64,000 nt of DNA, taken from Populus alba. Lineage: Eukaryota; Streptophyta; Magnoliopsida; Malpighiales; Salicaceae. Of this stretch, positions 1-10,443 are shown in pieces. The stretch's first letter is position 1. Each line of letters opens with the position of its first letter. The stretch lies in the NCBI RefSeq assembly GCF_005239225.2, contig NC_133300.1, positions 15,529,875 through 15,593,874 of the forward strand. The letters are read 5' to 3'. The notes beneath the pieces are model-generated. The model was not told the origin of the DNA. It did no database searches and saw nothing but the letters and a program-made list of their open reading frames with translations. The translations under genes and the position numbers were made by a program.

Positions 1-1
1 A

Positions 2-835
2 GAGTCCAAAGAAGGAGAAGATGCTTTACAAGAGGCACAAAAGCAAGCCCTGAAAGTCAACAGAAAGAAGGACAACAAAGCAAAGACCATCATCTACCAA
101 GGTCTTGATGAAGATACATTCGAGATCATAGCTTCCGCTGAAACATCAAAAGATATATGGGAGGCTCTCCAACAGAAATACAAAGGTGCTGACAGAATCA
201 AGAAGATTCGTTTTCAATCTTTGCGAGGTGAATTTGAGTTATTGCAAATGAAGTCCTCGGAGTCTATTTCTGATTATCACACAAGGATTATGGTGATAAT
301 CAACCAGATGAGGAGAAATGGAGAAGCCATCGTCGATTCTCGAATTACTAAGAAAATTTTAAGATCCCTAGATCTAAAATTTGATTTTGTTGTTGTCGCA
401 ATTGAAGAGTCCAAAGATGTGGACAAGTTGACAGTAGATGAGCTTATGAGTTCTTTGCAAGCTCATGAGCAGAAGATTGTAAAGCGAAATGGAGATAAGG
501 CAATTGAGCATGCCTTACAAGCAAAGTTGTCTCTCAAGGACAGATATGAGCAAGGGGAGACTTCAACAAGTGGATATCCCACTTAAGCACGAAGTCAACA
601 ATCCAGAGGAGGATTTTAGAGATTCCAAGGAAGAGGATCTTGGAATACAAGCTTCAGAGGAAGAGGTGGTAGAAACACCACCAGAGGAGGTCGAGGACAA
701 CAGGCATTCACTCCTAGAGGAAGAGGAGGCGGTTACAATAACCGTGACAAGAGGAATATCTAATGTTATAGTTGCAATCAATTTGGGCACTATAGCACTG
801 AATGCCGAAGGAAAGCTCCGTTAGAGATACGTGAG
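2..835 (+). pseudogene. copia gag (UBN2-type) with zinc knuckle, broken
   Basis: Gag makes the nucleocapsid of the virus-like particle. The frame is open from the window edge to 586 with a UBN2/DUF4219-like helical region (IWEALQQKYKG near 160-185, SISDYHTRI near 265-295). The same frame resumes after a TAA at 584-586, passes a TAG near 621, codes an Arg/Gly-rich stretch, then a third stop at 761-763. It next codes an intact CCHC knuckle (CYSCNQFGHYSTEC, 764-805). No frameshift is needed from gag to protease, so decay here is by point nonsense changes only. The N-terminus is outside the window. Confidence 0.88.
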
Positions 836-1237
836 CATGCCAACTTTGCAGAGAAGGATGACAAAGGAGCAGCTGCATTGCTTGTCCAACAAGGACTTGG
901 TGAGAAGCAGGAGGATATATGGTATCTAGATACTGGAGCCAGCAATCATATGTGCGGCTACCGAGAGTTATTTGGTGATCTAGATGAGACCAAGCAAGGT
1001 CTAGTTACTTTTGGAGATACGATAAAGGTTCCATTCAAAGGTAAAGGCAACATCCCAATTAAGTTGAAGAACGTCGATTCCAGCTACATCGTCGATGTGT
1101 ATTATGTCCTAGCCATAAACCAGAACCTGATCAGCTTAGGTCAACTTTTGGAGAGAGGATATACTTTTTACTCGAAGAATTGTCATCTGACAATTAGAGA
1201 CAACAATTGGAGATTGATTGCCTATGTCCAAGAATAG
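836..1237 (+). pseudogene. copia aspartic protease
   Basis: Same frame as the upstream gag. The motif WYLDTGASNHMCG (near 919-957) is the retropepsin active-site D-T-G-A of copia elements, which processes the Gag-Pol polyprotein. The flap and C-terminal part (LISLGQLLERGY, near 1129-1164) follow as expected. The frame ends at a TAG at 1235-1237 where the GAG-pre-integrase region should continue. The continuation lies in another frame from 1218, so a small indel near 1230 separates protease from integrase. The catalytic residues look intact. Confidence 0.88.
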
Positions 1238-2575
1238 GATGTTTCCTTTGAACATCCAATATGATGCAGCAAGGTGTTTGAGCGCCATCACCAACAGTGA
1301 AGAATGGCTTTGGCACCTGAGACTTGGACATCTGAATTTCACGAGTTTGAAGATGCTAGCAAGCAAGAAGATGGTCAAAGGTTTGCCTCACATTGATCAT
1401 CCAGATGAAGTCTGTGAGATTTGTGTCCTCAGCAAACATCACAGATCCAGTTTTGCCAAAGAAGTCAACTGGAAAGCAAAGAGGCCACTGGAGTTAGTGC
1501 ATACAGATGTGTGTGGCCCAATAACACCTATGTCGACTGGACAAAATAGGTACTTCCTCACTTTTATTGATGATTTTAGTAGGAAAACGTGGATATACTT
1601 TCTGAAGAGGAAGTCAGAAGTATTCAATTGTTTTAAAGATTTTAAAGCAATTGTGGAGAAGCAAACTGGCTACATGATCAGAACCGTGAGATCTGATCAA
1701 GGAGGAGAATATACAACAAATGACTTTGAAGCCTTTTGTACACAACAAGGCATTAGACATCAGACAACACCAGCTTATACACCACAGTTGAATGGTGTAG
1801 CCGAGAGGAAGAATCGCACGATTCTTGACATGGCAAGAAGTCTGCTCAAAGCAAAGAAGTTGCCCAAGCAATACTGGGCTGAAGCTGTATCATGTGCAGT
1901 GTATCTGTTGAATCGCTGCTCAACCAGAAGTTTGCAAGGTGTCATTCCAGAAGAAGCATGGAGTGGTCACAAACCAAGTGTTACTCATCTACGAGTCTTT
2001 GGTTGTGTGGAATATGCAAAGATCCCAGATGCAAGAAGGACAAAGCTCGATGATAAAAGCGAGAAATGTATCTTTATTGGATATGGTGAAAGAAGGATGG
2101 GATACAAGCTGTATAATCTCATCACGAAGAAGGTGATTATGAGTAGAGATGTTATCTTTGAAGAAGATAAATCTTGGGAATGGAATGATGATCAAGAAGC
2201 AGTTAGATGGATCAACACGGATTTGATCCTTGAAGGTGAAGAAGTACCAACAGTACTTGCAGAAGAACCGATTGTACCAGCAGCTGAACCACAAATTCCG
2301 GTACACAGATTCCCTGTATTCAACAGGAGGAACACACCAGGAGCATCATCATCAACACCACCATCAACATCCTCATCAGAAGGACCAAGAAAGATGCGAA
2401 ACCTTGAAGAGCTGTACGATGCCACTCAAGTCATGGAAGATACAACTTTGTTTTGTTTCCATGCAGATAAGGACCCACCAGAAAAGAAGAAAGCAATAGG
2501 TGTCAAATGGGTCTACAAGACGAAAGCCAAATTAGTGGATAAAGGCTACAAGCAGAGAGAAGGCATTGAAGGGAG
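1218..2575 (+). pseudogene. copia integrase with RT stub
   Basis: Integrase inserts the cDNA into the host genome. The GAG-pre-integrase zinc-binding region is visible (WHLRLGHLNF, then CEICVLSKHH, 1308-1445). The rve core follows with all three acidic catalytic residues recognisable: D in LVHTDVCGP, D in VRSDQGGEY, E in NGVAERKNRT. The C-terminal region with the CIFIGYGE segment is present. The frame then reaches the first residues of reverse transcriptase (AIGVKWVYKTKAKLVDKGY, about 2497-2553) and stops matching; RT palm and RNase H are absent. The frame ends at 2639 inside the LTR. Confidence 0.92.
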
Positions 2576-2610
2576 AAGTATTCATGCTTGGCATGACATC
2601 CCTCAATTGA

Positions 2611-2626
2611 GTTTAAGGGGGAGATT
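2611..2626 (+). other. polypurine tract of copia C0
   Basis: A purine-rich run (AAGGGGGAGA) lies immediately before the LTR start TGTTGAATATT. This is where plus-strand DNA synthesis is primed in LTR retrotransposons. Confidence 0.85.
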
Positions 2627-2960
2627 TGTTGAATATTAAACTCAACATCCAAAAGGTCAAGGAAGGCAACCAGCCACCAGCCACCAGTCTCCGACCAGCC
2701 ACTAGCTGCCACAGCTGCCAGCCGCCTTCACACTTGAAGGTTGAATTTTCTTGTTCTGAATTTGTGTATAAATAGAGTGCTCAGTTTATGTTTATTTGTG
2801 TGGAGAGAATTGAGAGAAACACTAGAAAGAGAAAGAGAGAGAGAGGGTGTGTATTGTTAAGCTTTTAATTAATTGTAAGCTTCTGTTTTTGTAATAAAAC
2901 TTTGTGTTTTATCCCCTCTGAGTGTTTCAAAGCCACCACCAGTGGTTACTCCCACCAACA
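2627..2960 (+). repeat. 3' LTR of copia C0 (334 bp)
   Basis: The LTR starts TGTTG and ends CAACA, a perfect 5-bp terminal inverted repeat. It has a polypurine tract just upstream, a TATA box inside, a GA-rich stretch near 2810-2846, and an AATAAA signal at 2892. Sequence directly after 2960 is TNL C-JID coding, matching the intact junction in the paralogue near 56999. GATTT (2961-2965) is therefore the likely target-site duplication, although the other copy is outside the window. Confidence 0.9.
2767..2775 (+). promoter_or_regulatory. LTR TATA box
   Basis: TATAAATAG lies 140 bp into the LTR, the usual place for the U3 promoter of a copia LTR. Function is inferred from position only. Confidence 0.7.
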
Positions 2961-3685
2961 GATTTGGTATCGTTGTTCCAGGAAATGAAATTCCAGGCTG
3001 GTTTAACCATCAAAGTATGGGATCTTCAATTAGTGTGCAAGTGCCTAGTTGTAGCATGGGGTTTGTTGCGTGTGTTGCATTCAGTGCAAATGGTGAAAGT
3101 CCTTCTCTTTTTTGTCATTTTAAAGTCAATGGAAGAGAGAATTATCCTTCGCCGATGTGTATTAGTTGTAACTCTATCCAAGTTCTTTCAGATCATATTT
3201 GGCTATTCTATCTATCTTTTGATCATCTTAAAGAGCTTAAAGAATGGAAGCATGAAACCTTTAGCAACATTGAGTTGTCATTTCATTCTTGCCAGCCTGG
3301 AGTAAAGGTGAAGAATTGTGGTATCTAGTTGTTATATTCTACATCATCTCAATCTTCTGCCCATTTTATTGTTACAAGCAAAGAAGCAGCTTCTTCATTT
3401 AAAGCTTCTTTAGATTTTTCTTTGTCGTACCATCAATGGAAGGTCAGTGTTTTCCCTGGTATCAGAGTCGCAGATCGAGCCTGGAGATTCATTTTCCCAA
3501 TCGGGAAGGAAACAGAGAAAGTAATGGCAATTAGATCAAGACTCTTTGAGGCTATTGAAGAATTAGGGCTGTCAATTGTTATATTTTCAAGAGATTGTGC
3601 TTCTTTACCTTGGTGCTTTGAAGAGCTTGTCAAGATTGTCGGATTCATGGATGAGATGAGATCGGACACTGTGTTGAGTGTATAA
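2961..3685 (+). pseudogene. TNL 3' fragment: C-JID plus clipped TIR half-domain (left copy)
   Basis: The frame opens straight after the copia LTR with the C-JID hallmark VPGNEIPGWFNHQSMGSSIS. The C-JID is the post-LRR jelly-roll domain of TNL receptors, used in effector recognition. A TAG at 3326-3328 interrupts it. The same frame resumes with the linker (HFIVTSKEAASSFKASL) and then a TIR half-domain (RSRLFEAIEELGLSIVIFSR, then SLPWCFEELVKIVGF). It ends at 3685 because the sequence jumps at about 3676 from TIR coding into 3' flank. Compared with the right copy (57093-57892) there is one clipped half-TIR here instead of three. The 5' part of the gene lies beyond the copia element, outside the window. 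Confidence 0.9.
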
Positions 3686-4840
3686 TCTAGGTCACGAGTT
3701 TTTTTTTAAAGGTTGAGTATAAATTTAAGAAAAACAAATTCAACCCGGTTGAGGTTTTTTTTTATAAAGATTGATCTTTTTATGGTGTTGTGTGTTTTAA
3801 ATTTTTGATTTTTTTTTAAGTTGAATATAATTTTTTTAAAAAAATTATTGAACCTCGTTGAATTCATGATCCGGGTCATATATTAATTTTTTTTAAGGTT
3901 TAAGAAAAAAAATATTGAACCCGATTGAGTTCATGAACTTAGTTACGAGTTTAACAAGTTAAGACACAATAACTGGACAATTTGTTTTTTTCTAATGTTG
4001 TTTTTTTTACTGATATCTTTTTTTATATATCATTTATTAGATAATTTTTCAATAAATGTTTCAATTAATATCACTAATATGTGATTTGTTTTGTTTATTT
4101 AACCTTCTTTTAATATAAATTGTTTTTTTGATAGTGTTGTATGTATTTGTTTTTAAAGGTTGGATATAAATTTAAGAGAAAATTATATAGAGTCTGGTTG
4201 AGTTCATGGTCTAGGTCACATGTTTAATTTCTTTTTGGTTAAAGGTTGAATACGAATTTAGAGGGAAAACAATATTGAACCCGGTTGAGTTCATACTCGG
4301 GGTCACGGATTTAACGCGTTAAGCCACAACAACAAAACAATGTTTATTTTTTTTTTTCTAATATTGCTTTTTTTTTACTGATATTTTTTATATATCTTTT
4401 TTTAAAATATTTTTTTAAATTTATGTTTTAATTAATATTCCTCATCTATGATTATTTTTTTTATTCAATCAATTTAATGTGTACATCTATTTTTATTATC
4501 GTTTGATTGAATAAAAAACTTGTTTTAATTAATAAATTTAGTAAATACAATCGCATAAATATCTCTTCTTTCGAAATTAAATATCTTAATCTACACTTGT
4601 TTTTTTATTTTTCCACTTTTATTTTTAGTTATAGTTTATGATTGTTTTTTTTTTTCACTTATTAATACTCATAATTCTTGATTTATTTGATTACATTTAT
4701 GCATATTTTTTTTATTTTCACTTATAATTTTTTAAATACAAAAACATGTTGAAAAAATTTATCTGTCAATTTTTTATTAAATTTTTTTTATAACACCCAA
4801 CAAAACATGTAACATCGATTCCATGTACAGTTTGACTATA
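3686..4840 (+). other. noncoding TNL 3' flank with degenerate internal repeats
   Basis: No coding region is seen. The motif GTTGAATATAAATTTAAG, followed by AACCCGGTTGAGTTCATGA and CGGGTCACG, recurs in decayed form near 3711, 3821, 3900, 4159 and 4245. The same family is present at 59090-59650. The rest is poly-T-rich DNA. This looks like an old transposon-derived repeat block, otherwise unidentified. Confidence 0.6.
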
Positions 4841-5041
4841 CCTAAGAAGCAGCTGCAGCTGCTCGAGCATAAGCTGATGCAGCAGGTGCAGCAGCGGTAG
4901 CAGCAGCTCGATGAGGAGCTGCGGCAGCGGGTGCAGCGGCGGCAGCAGCAGCTCGATGAGGAGTTGCGACAGCGGGTGCAGCGGCGGCAGCAGGTTAAGC
5001 AGCTGCTACTGCAGCAGCTGCAGCAGCAGCTCTCTGGGCTT
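4841..5041 (-). repeat. GC-rich GCN trinucleotide island, left copy
   Basis: About 200 bp of CAG/GCA/GCG triplets stand out in very AT-rich DNA. On the minus strand they read as alanine-rich codons with a repeated PHRAAAAAAP-type block, but with an in-frame TAA near 4996-4998 and a TAG next to a GTATAG. A homologous island sits at 60816-61022. It may be a decayed coding exon or a pure repeat; no product is claimed. Confidence 0.6.
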
Positions 5042-7464
5042 TGGTTAGGAATTTAACTTGCTTCAGCTCGAAGATCTTCGTTGTTTTTGCTCATGGTTTT
5101 GGTTTGGGATAATCTCGTGTTTGATAAGTTAATTTTTTTTTATTAATATATCAAAATAATTTAAAAATATAAACGATTAATTTTATCATTTGTTTATAGT
5201 TAATAAACACAAGAATTGGATAAAGTGGAAAAACACATCTTGGCTGGTTAACCCCAAGCAAAATTAACATACATTTTTCTTGGCTGGTTAATTGTGCATT
5301 TGGTCCCTTCATTATCAATTGCTTCTTGATTTGTCTTCTTACTATTTTTTTTTCAATTTCATCCCCCTATTTCCTATTTATGTAACGATTTGATCTTTAT
5401 TTTTTTAATTTCATCCCCCAATTATCATCAACGATTGTGCTAATTTTAATACACACATAACATTACCACCATCAACCCAACAACATGATGATTTGATGGG
5501 GGATGATTGCAAATTTGAATAACTCGAAAGAAGGGTTAATTTGAATTTAATTATTCTTTTTTTATTCAAAATCTTCAACTCAAAATAGTGTTTTAATTCT
5601 CTTAATTGTATTTTATATGAATTATATTTCAAGTAGTTTAAGTAATCTCAATTGGCCGAGTTTTAAATCCATTCCACTACTCTGAGTAATTTTTTTTATC
5701 CAAAATTCCTTTAAGAATTTAAATAACTACGTAAAATTAGGCCCTAGAAGATGTTCTACCATACAATTATAGGTGTAAAGAAAACTAGAAGCCCATTATT
5801 TGAAACAATTATTATAAATAAGTATATAGACAAACAAAACTATAATTTGAGTAATTCAAGTAACCAGTTTTTTTCTTTTTACCAGATTATCCTTTTTAAA
5901 AAATTTACTACAAGAATTGATTCATATAGTTTGGGTAATTAAGGTTTTTTCTTGATTAGTGGTCACCCCTAAGTGCATCAATAGAGATTAGAGGAGGAAA
6001 TTAAAATAAAAGATTGTAAGAGGACTAAATAGAGAGAAAGAGAGATCCGCCACAAACCGTGCTGCCTATGAATGCAAGATAAGGACAGGTCATCTTCAAC
6101 AAATAAAAACCTTGTCGGGCTAAAGCATTTTACTATGTATGGATTTTCTTCTTAAATTTAGGATAATTCCATGTTTGCGGATGGAAGAATTGTTTCAACC
6201 ATTATTTTTGGAATCGCTAGTCTGTCTATTTTTGTAACTCTGGTTTTGGATGTATGTGTTAGATTTAAATTAAAAACAATATATATTTCTAAAAGATAAA
6301 ACCAATAATTTCTTATCAATATAATTATTTTTTATTATCCAAAAAAAAATATGATATTTTTTTCATCAATTTCATTCAGAATTCTTTGAAATTAATTTTT
6401 TATTTATCTATAATTAATTTTAAGTATTTTAATATTTCATGTTATAATTAATATTCATGCAAAAAAATATTTTTCAACAAAATCTTAACTCATTAATTTA
6501 ATTTTTGATTAAAATTTAAATACAATAACTATGTTTTAAAACTAATTTCTCCTAACTGTTAAAGAATCAATTCAATCCAATAGCTTAAACTATTAGGTAA
6601 GGTTTCAAGATATTATTTATATTATTCTCTAACACCCCTCTCAAATGAAAGCATTTTGGACTTGAATTTGCATAAGGTCACATTACCTTGTGTTTAATTT
6701 TTATTAAATAAATGAGGATGATGAGATTTGAACTTGTGACCGTTTGGTCATCAAGACTCTAATATAATGACAAAAAACCTATTTAACTTGGTTACTTAAA
6801 CTATTAAGTGAGGTTTCAAGATATAATTTGTATTATTCTCTAATACCAACGACATGCATTTTACATTCAAAATAAATGAAAATTGATCTCACGTGCAACT
6901 GAGCTGTATGCATGCATTCTAATCATTCTAAACAATTCTCACGGTTTTTTATTTTAAGAGCCTGATTATTATTGTGGTGATATTATTGTTGTAACAATTA
7001 TTTTTTAAAATATTTTTTTTATTTAAAAATACGTTGAAATAATATTTTTTATTTAAAAAAAATTATTTTTGATATCAGTACATTAAAATAATATATATAA
7101 AAAACTTAATTTAAAATAAAAAAATAAAAAATAAACTTAATTTATTTTTTAAAAAATATTTTTTAAAATATAAAAACAAATAAACAATCTACCCGACAAC
7201 CTGTTAAATCAAATCATTAGGAAAGGCGGCATCCTTAATTTGTTACTTTGACGTAAAAAGTGTTTGTTTTTTTCTTCTCAAAAAACAGAAAACCACCTTC
7301 GATGTGCAATGTAACATTTCATGCCCCAAGTTTGCTGGATTTAATTTGCCCAAATTCTCAGTTATTATTCTTGAATTAACATAAATCTTGCAACTCAAAG
7401 ATAATTTTTTATTAATTTGTTTTTACAAAGACTTATTTTTCAAGTTGATACAATGAATGAATTA
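5042..7464. other. noncoding AT-rich flank
   Basis: No gene is supported. About 5110-6120 is absent from the right duplicate, so it is an insertion here or a deletion there; no clean target duplication was found. CTTGGCTGGTTAA occurs twice near 5240 and 5279. 6950-7200 resembles short AT-rich repeats also seen near 38850 and 41050. Confidence 0.5.
6578..6844 (-). repeat. terminal-repeat remnant (TRIM-like)
   Basis: Two direct repeats of about 55 bp (CTTAAACTATTAGGTAAGG... and CTTAAACTATTAAGTGAGG..., each ending TATTATTCTCTAA) lie about 205 bp apart. Between them is a diverged segment like the complement of an initiator-tRNA primer site (GACTCTAATATAATGAC). This is consistent with a small non-autonomous LTR element. 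A second copy is at about 61588-61860 in the duplicated flank. Confidence 0.4.
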
Positions 7465-7944
7465 AAGAGTTTTTCAATTTTCCTTCTTTTGAAAATGATT
7501 TGTAAATAAGCTGAATGTTTTTTCTTCCCCTACATTTGTGGTTGGATTGCTCCAAGTTCACTCACTATTTTTTAAATTCAATAAAAAATGGTGTTTAATT
7601 ATTATTTTAAAATAAAAAAGATAAAAACAATGAAAACAGAAAAAATGTATGGACATATAATTTATGTTATGGATTTTTATATATTTTCTTTTATTTTTTA
7701 GTTAAATATATTTTATTTTTTTTTTTACTAAACAAACACAACATACTTATAATGATGCATTTCGGAAGGTATTTCTCTAATAAATTAAAATTAATTTAGT
7801 AACAATTTGTTTTATAAGCCTGATAAATTGTCGCTTTGGTAGGCATGCTTTTAAATAGAATATGAATTTCGGAAGGTATTTCTTTAGTAATTAATAAACT
7901 TCTATACGTTTCTCTTAGATGCACCAACAATTTTTATTATTAAA
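7465..7944 (+). repeat. three-copy block (also 36178-36662 and from 62452)
   Basis: The block starts GAGTTTTTCAATTTTCCTTC and matches the last codons and 3' flank of a host gene whose final exon is more complete at 36150-36217. Here the upstream exon is missing. Homology to the 36-kb copy continues with indels to about 7944. Confidence 0.75.
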
Positions 7945-8039
7945 TGCGCCTTCTAGTCCTAGATTATGGCAACACAAGGAGTGAAAACTGAAAAGAGAGA
8001 AACAAACAAGACGATTTAGCCAAAAACCCAAAGAAGGTT

Positions 8040-8642
8040 TATTCAGGGTTTAAGGCGGCCGGTATGCTAATACCACTACCATACCCTCTCTATGAACTCG
8101 TTTCTTTTCTCAAGTTGCAGTACCCGCGCATTTAAATTCATCTCTCAATTCCATTTTTTTTTTCATTTCCTTTAATTAGAGTGCCAACTCCCATTTATTT
8201 TCTACCAAAAATTTTGATCCTTTGATTACTTTTGATAAGAAACCCACAATTCTATCTCTAAACCATCCACGTACAGTTATGTCGAGAAACGTCGCAAAAC
8301 AAGCCACTTTGAAATCCCAATCAAAGTCCCTCAATTTCCCTTCATTTCCAAGAACTTACAGATTTTTAATTAGGAGCCTCTAAAGAACCCATCTTTTTTT
8401 AGAAACTCAAGTTTTATTCCCTTAATAGCACAAGTCTACAACTGGGTTTTTGAGCAACTGGCAAAATATCAACCCATGAAGATTTTATGGGAAAACCCAG
8501 TTTTGTTTTTTTTGAGAAATAGTGATAGTACTAATGGGAATCGGTGTGGTGGATTTTTCTCAAGAGGGTATGTGAGTGTAGCTGAGGCATTATCATTAAC
8601 AGATGTTGAAGACAATGTGTTTGGTGCTGATGAAGTGCGAGA
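8040..8642 (+). pseudogene. host gene 5' fragment cut by an LTR (left copy)
   Basis: A coding-like block precedes the LTR. A possible start is the ATG at 8279 (Met-Ser-Arg-Asn-Val), giving 34 codons to a TAA. A second open stretch from about 8476 reads LRNSDSTNGNRCGGFFSRGY and VSVAEALSLTDVEDN, and is cut by the LTR at 8643. The right duplicate at 63158-63399 keeps the same reading with mostly conservative changes, which supports real coding origin. The Arg/Ser-rich, acid-poor N-terminal half would suit an organelle presequence (inference). I do not recognise the gene; a pentatricopeptide-repeat protein is one possibility. Confidence 0.45.
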
Positions 8643-9239
8643 TATTAGGGATTCCGCTCCCCCTTGTGGATCGGTGTTCATGATCATTGCCCAAAGGAGG
8701 CTAAGCATACTAACACACAATATTTAACGTAGTTTGGCAAATCACCTACATCCACGGGAGTAGTCTATATTATTAGAGATAGAGAAAGAATACAACACAC
8801 AGAGTACGATCACATCCACTCAACTCCCATCTCTCATTGCTACATAGGACAACAACTGCATAAGGCAGCAGGGCTGCTGGTGGCAGGCCTTTTTTCTTTC
8901 TTTCTTCTCTCTTTTGTTCTTGCTTTACTACTGGACTCTCTCTTTTGTGTTGCACTCTTGGTGTCTATTTATAGGCTTCAATGACAGCTTATGCTACACT
9001 TGTCAACAATGGTGGCTACTCTTTGTTAATGGTTGGTGCAACTTCTTTTGACATTAGCAGCTGCCACCAACAACCCACTATTATAGCCTCCTTCTTTGAC
9101 AATGTCAATAGGCTGCAAATGCTGCACCAGCAGCCCTCTTTGACTCTCACAAGGTAGTCTTCTTTCTTTGACAATGGAAGCCATCTTCTTTTAGAGGATG
9201 GGTTGCAGATGCTGCCACATAAGTGGCAATATCCCAACA
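8643..9239 (-). repeat. 3' LTR of C1 (597 bp)
   Basis: On the minus strand it begins TGTTGGGATATTG and ends next to the host fragment at TATTAGGGA on the plus strand; the right copy keeps TGTTAGGGA, so the terminal TG has mutated here. The right end CCCAACA is followed by the polypurine tract. The first 170 bp are shared with 63400-63572 and 220 bp with 23222-23445. Confidence 0.82.
8965..8974 (-). promoter_or_regulatory. LTR TATA box (C1)
   Basis: The minus strand reads CTATAAATAG about 270 bp into the LTR, a typical U3 promoter position. Confidence 0.6.
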
Positions 9240-9605
9240 ATCACCCCCTTTGCCATTTATGTGGGTAATTGTCTTCTTGCTTCTTCAACACATGCTTGCA
9301 TCCTGCAGCTCTTCCAAGCTTACCATTCTGAGAGCATCTTTGGCCAAGTTTACAGGTACTCGCCAAACCTTTCAATCACCAGAGTCACCAAAGCACACCT
9401 TTTCTCACACAAAAGGATCACTACAACTAGATGGTCTGTCACATCACATCTAAAGAGTGTTAACGCTTGTCTCTGGCACACACAACAATCACCTTTAAGC
9501 TTATCATCCATGCTTGTTCCAAAATGATTTATCAAGCCTCACATCAAGGCTTACAACACCCTCTCAAATGGAAATATCTATTTCCGAGTACGACAGTCAT
9601 TATCT

Positions 9606-9912
9606 GAGTATTTCAATGTTATCACGAGCTCACCACTCTTCCAAGAGTCTACTCATCCCGGAGTTGCATCTGCCCTCTGTTCCACCCTAGGAACCACGCC
9701 TTACTTCTCTGTGAGTCTCTCGCTCTTAGTCCTAAGAGTCCAGGTAGCTCTCCACCTTTAACCATGGGGGCAGCCCATTAAAGGTTGATCCATATCTGTC
9801 TTCATACTCTAAGTATTACAATGCCATTGTCGAGCTCACCACCTTGACAAGAGTCAACTTGTTCCCGGAACCTGCACATATCCTCTGCTCATTCCTAGCA
9901 GTCGCGTCTTAA
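9606..9912. repeat. diverged two-copy repeat inside C1
   Basis: About 95 bp around 9606-9700 (CACGAGCTCACCACTCTTCC...) recurs around 9816-9912 (GTCGAGCTCACCACCTTGAC...), roughly 210 bp apart. Both contain AAGAGTC(T/A)ACT-like and CCTCTG(T/C) segments in the same order. Confidence 0.55.
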
Positions 9913-10100
9913 TGCTCCACAAGTCATCCATTTATTGTCCAAAGTAAATGTTATCTAGCTCATTGATCTTTAGCCTAAGGGCAATAACCATGAAAGTCAA
10001 TCATGCATTTGTCTCCATACTCATCATAGCCACTTCATTGGTTATCCATACACTTGTCCACTCATATCAAGTCATTATATTGGCTTTGAGGCGTTTTGAC

Positions 10101-10443
10101 TAGGCTCCTTTCATGGCCCTCACGCCTTCTCTAAGGTGTCTTCGTCCATTGTAATGGGGCGGTCTGATCTTGGGCTCATATCATGGCCCTCACACATTCT
10201 GTCTGAGGTGTCTCCGCTCGTTGTCATGTGGTGGTCTGAACTTAGGCTTATATTGTGGCCCGCACACCGTCTGTATGAGGTGTCTCTACTCATCGTCATG
10301 CGGCGGTTTGAACTTGGGCTCATATTGTGGCTTGCACACCTTCTTTCTGAGGTGTCTCTGCTCATCGTCATTCTACAGTCTAAACTTAGGCTCATATTAT
10401 GTCCCGCACACCTTTTTCTGAGGTGTCTCCACTCATCGTGGAG
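10101..10443. repeat. 72-bp tandem repeat, about 4.7 copies
   Basis: The anchor GGCTCATAT / GGCTTATAT falls at 10173, 10245, 10317 and 10389, an exact 72-bp period, with an earlier partial copy from 10103. Each unit contains TGAGGTGTCTC and a CGTCATG(C/T)GG-like segment. Because 72 is a multiple of three, frames stay open across it on both strands; those open frames are not evidence of genes. Confidence 0.85.

Larger units (their letters stand above)
1..2960 (+). mobile_element. Ty1/copia LTR retrotransposon, 3' part (C0)
   Basis: The element runs in from the left edge. In order it shows gag, protease, integrase, a stub of reverse transcriptase, a polypurine tract and one LTR. Protease before integrase before RT is the Ty1/copia order. 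Most of RT and all RNase H are missing: the frame passes from the RT start (VKWVYKTKAK) almost directly to the polypurine tract, so an internal deletion near 2560-2585 is inferred. The 3' LTR abuts sequence coding for a TNL C-JID, so the element inserted into a resistance-gene exon. The 5' LTR lies outside the window. Several nonsense changes and a frameshift make it non-autonomous. Confidence 0.93.
2961..8815 (+). repeat. segmental duplication, left copy (pairs with 56999-63572)
   Basis: Colinear blocks match the right end of the window in the same orientation: the C-JID exon, the flank with the motif GTGTATAATCTAG(G/A)TCACGAG, the GCN-repeat island, an AT-rich block, a first-exon-like fragment, and the start of the same LTR at the same base. 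Indels separate the copies: about 1 kb extra here (roughly 5110-6120), and about 0.85 kb extra in the right copy near 59800-60640. Confidence 0.9.

Noticed and set aside
3686..4340. Tandem satellite array
   Set aside because: The repeated phrases are irregularly spaced and decayed; only a degenerate repeat block is supported.
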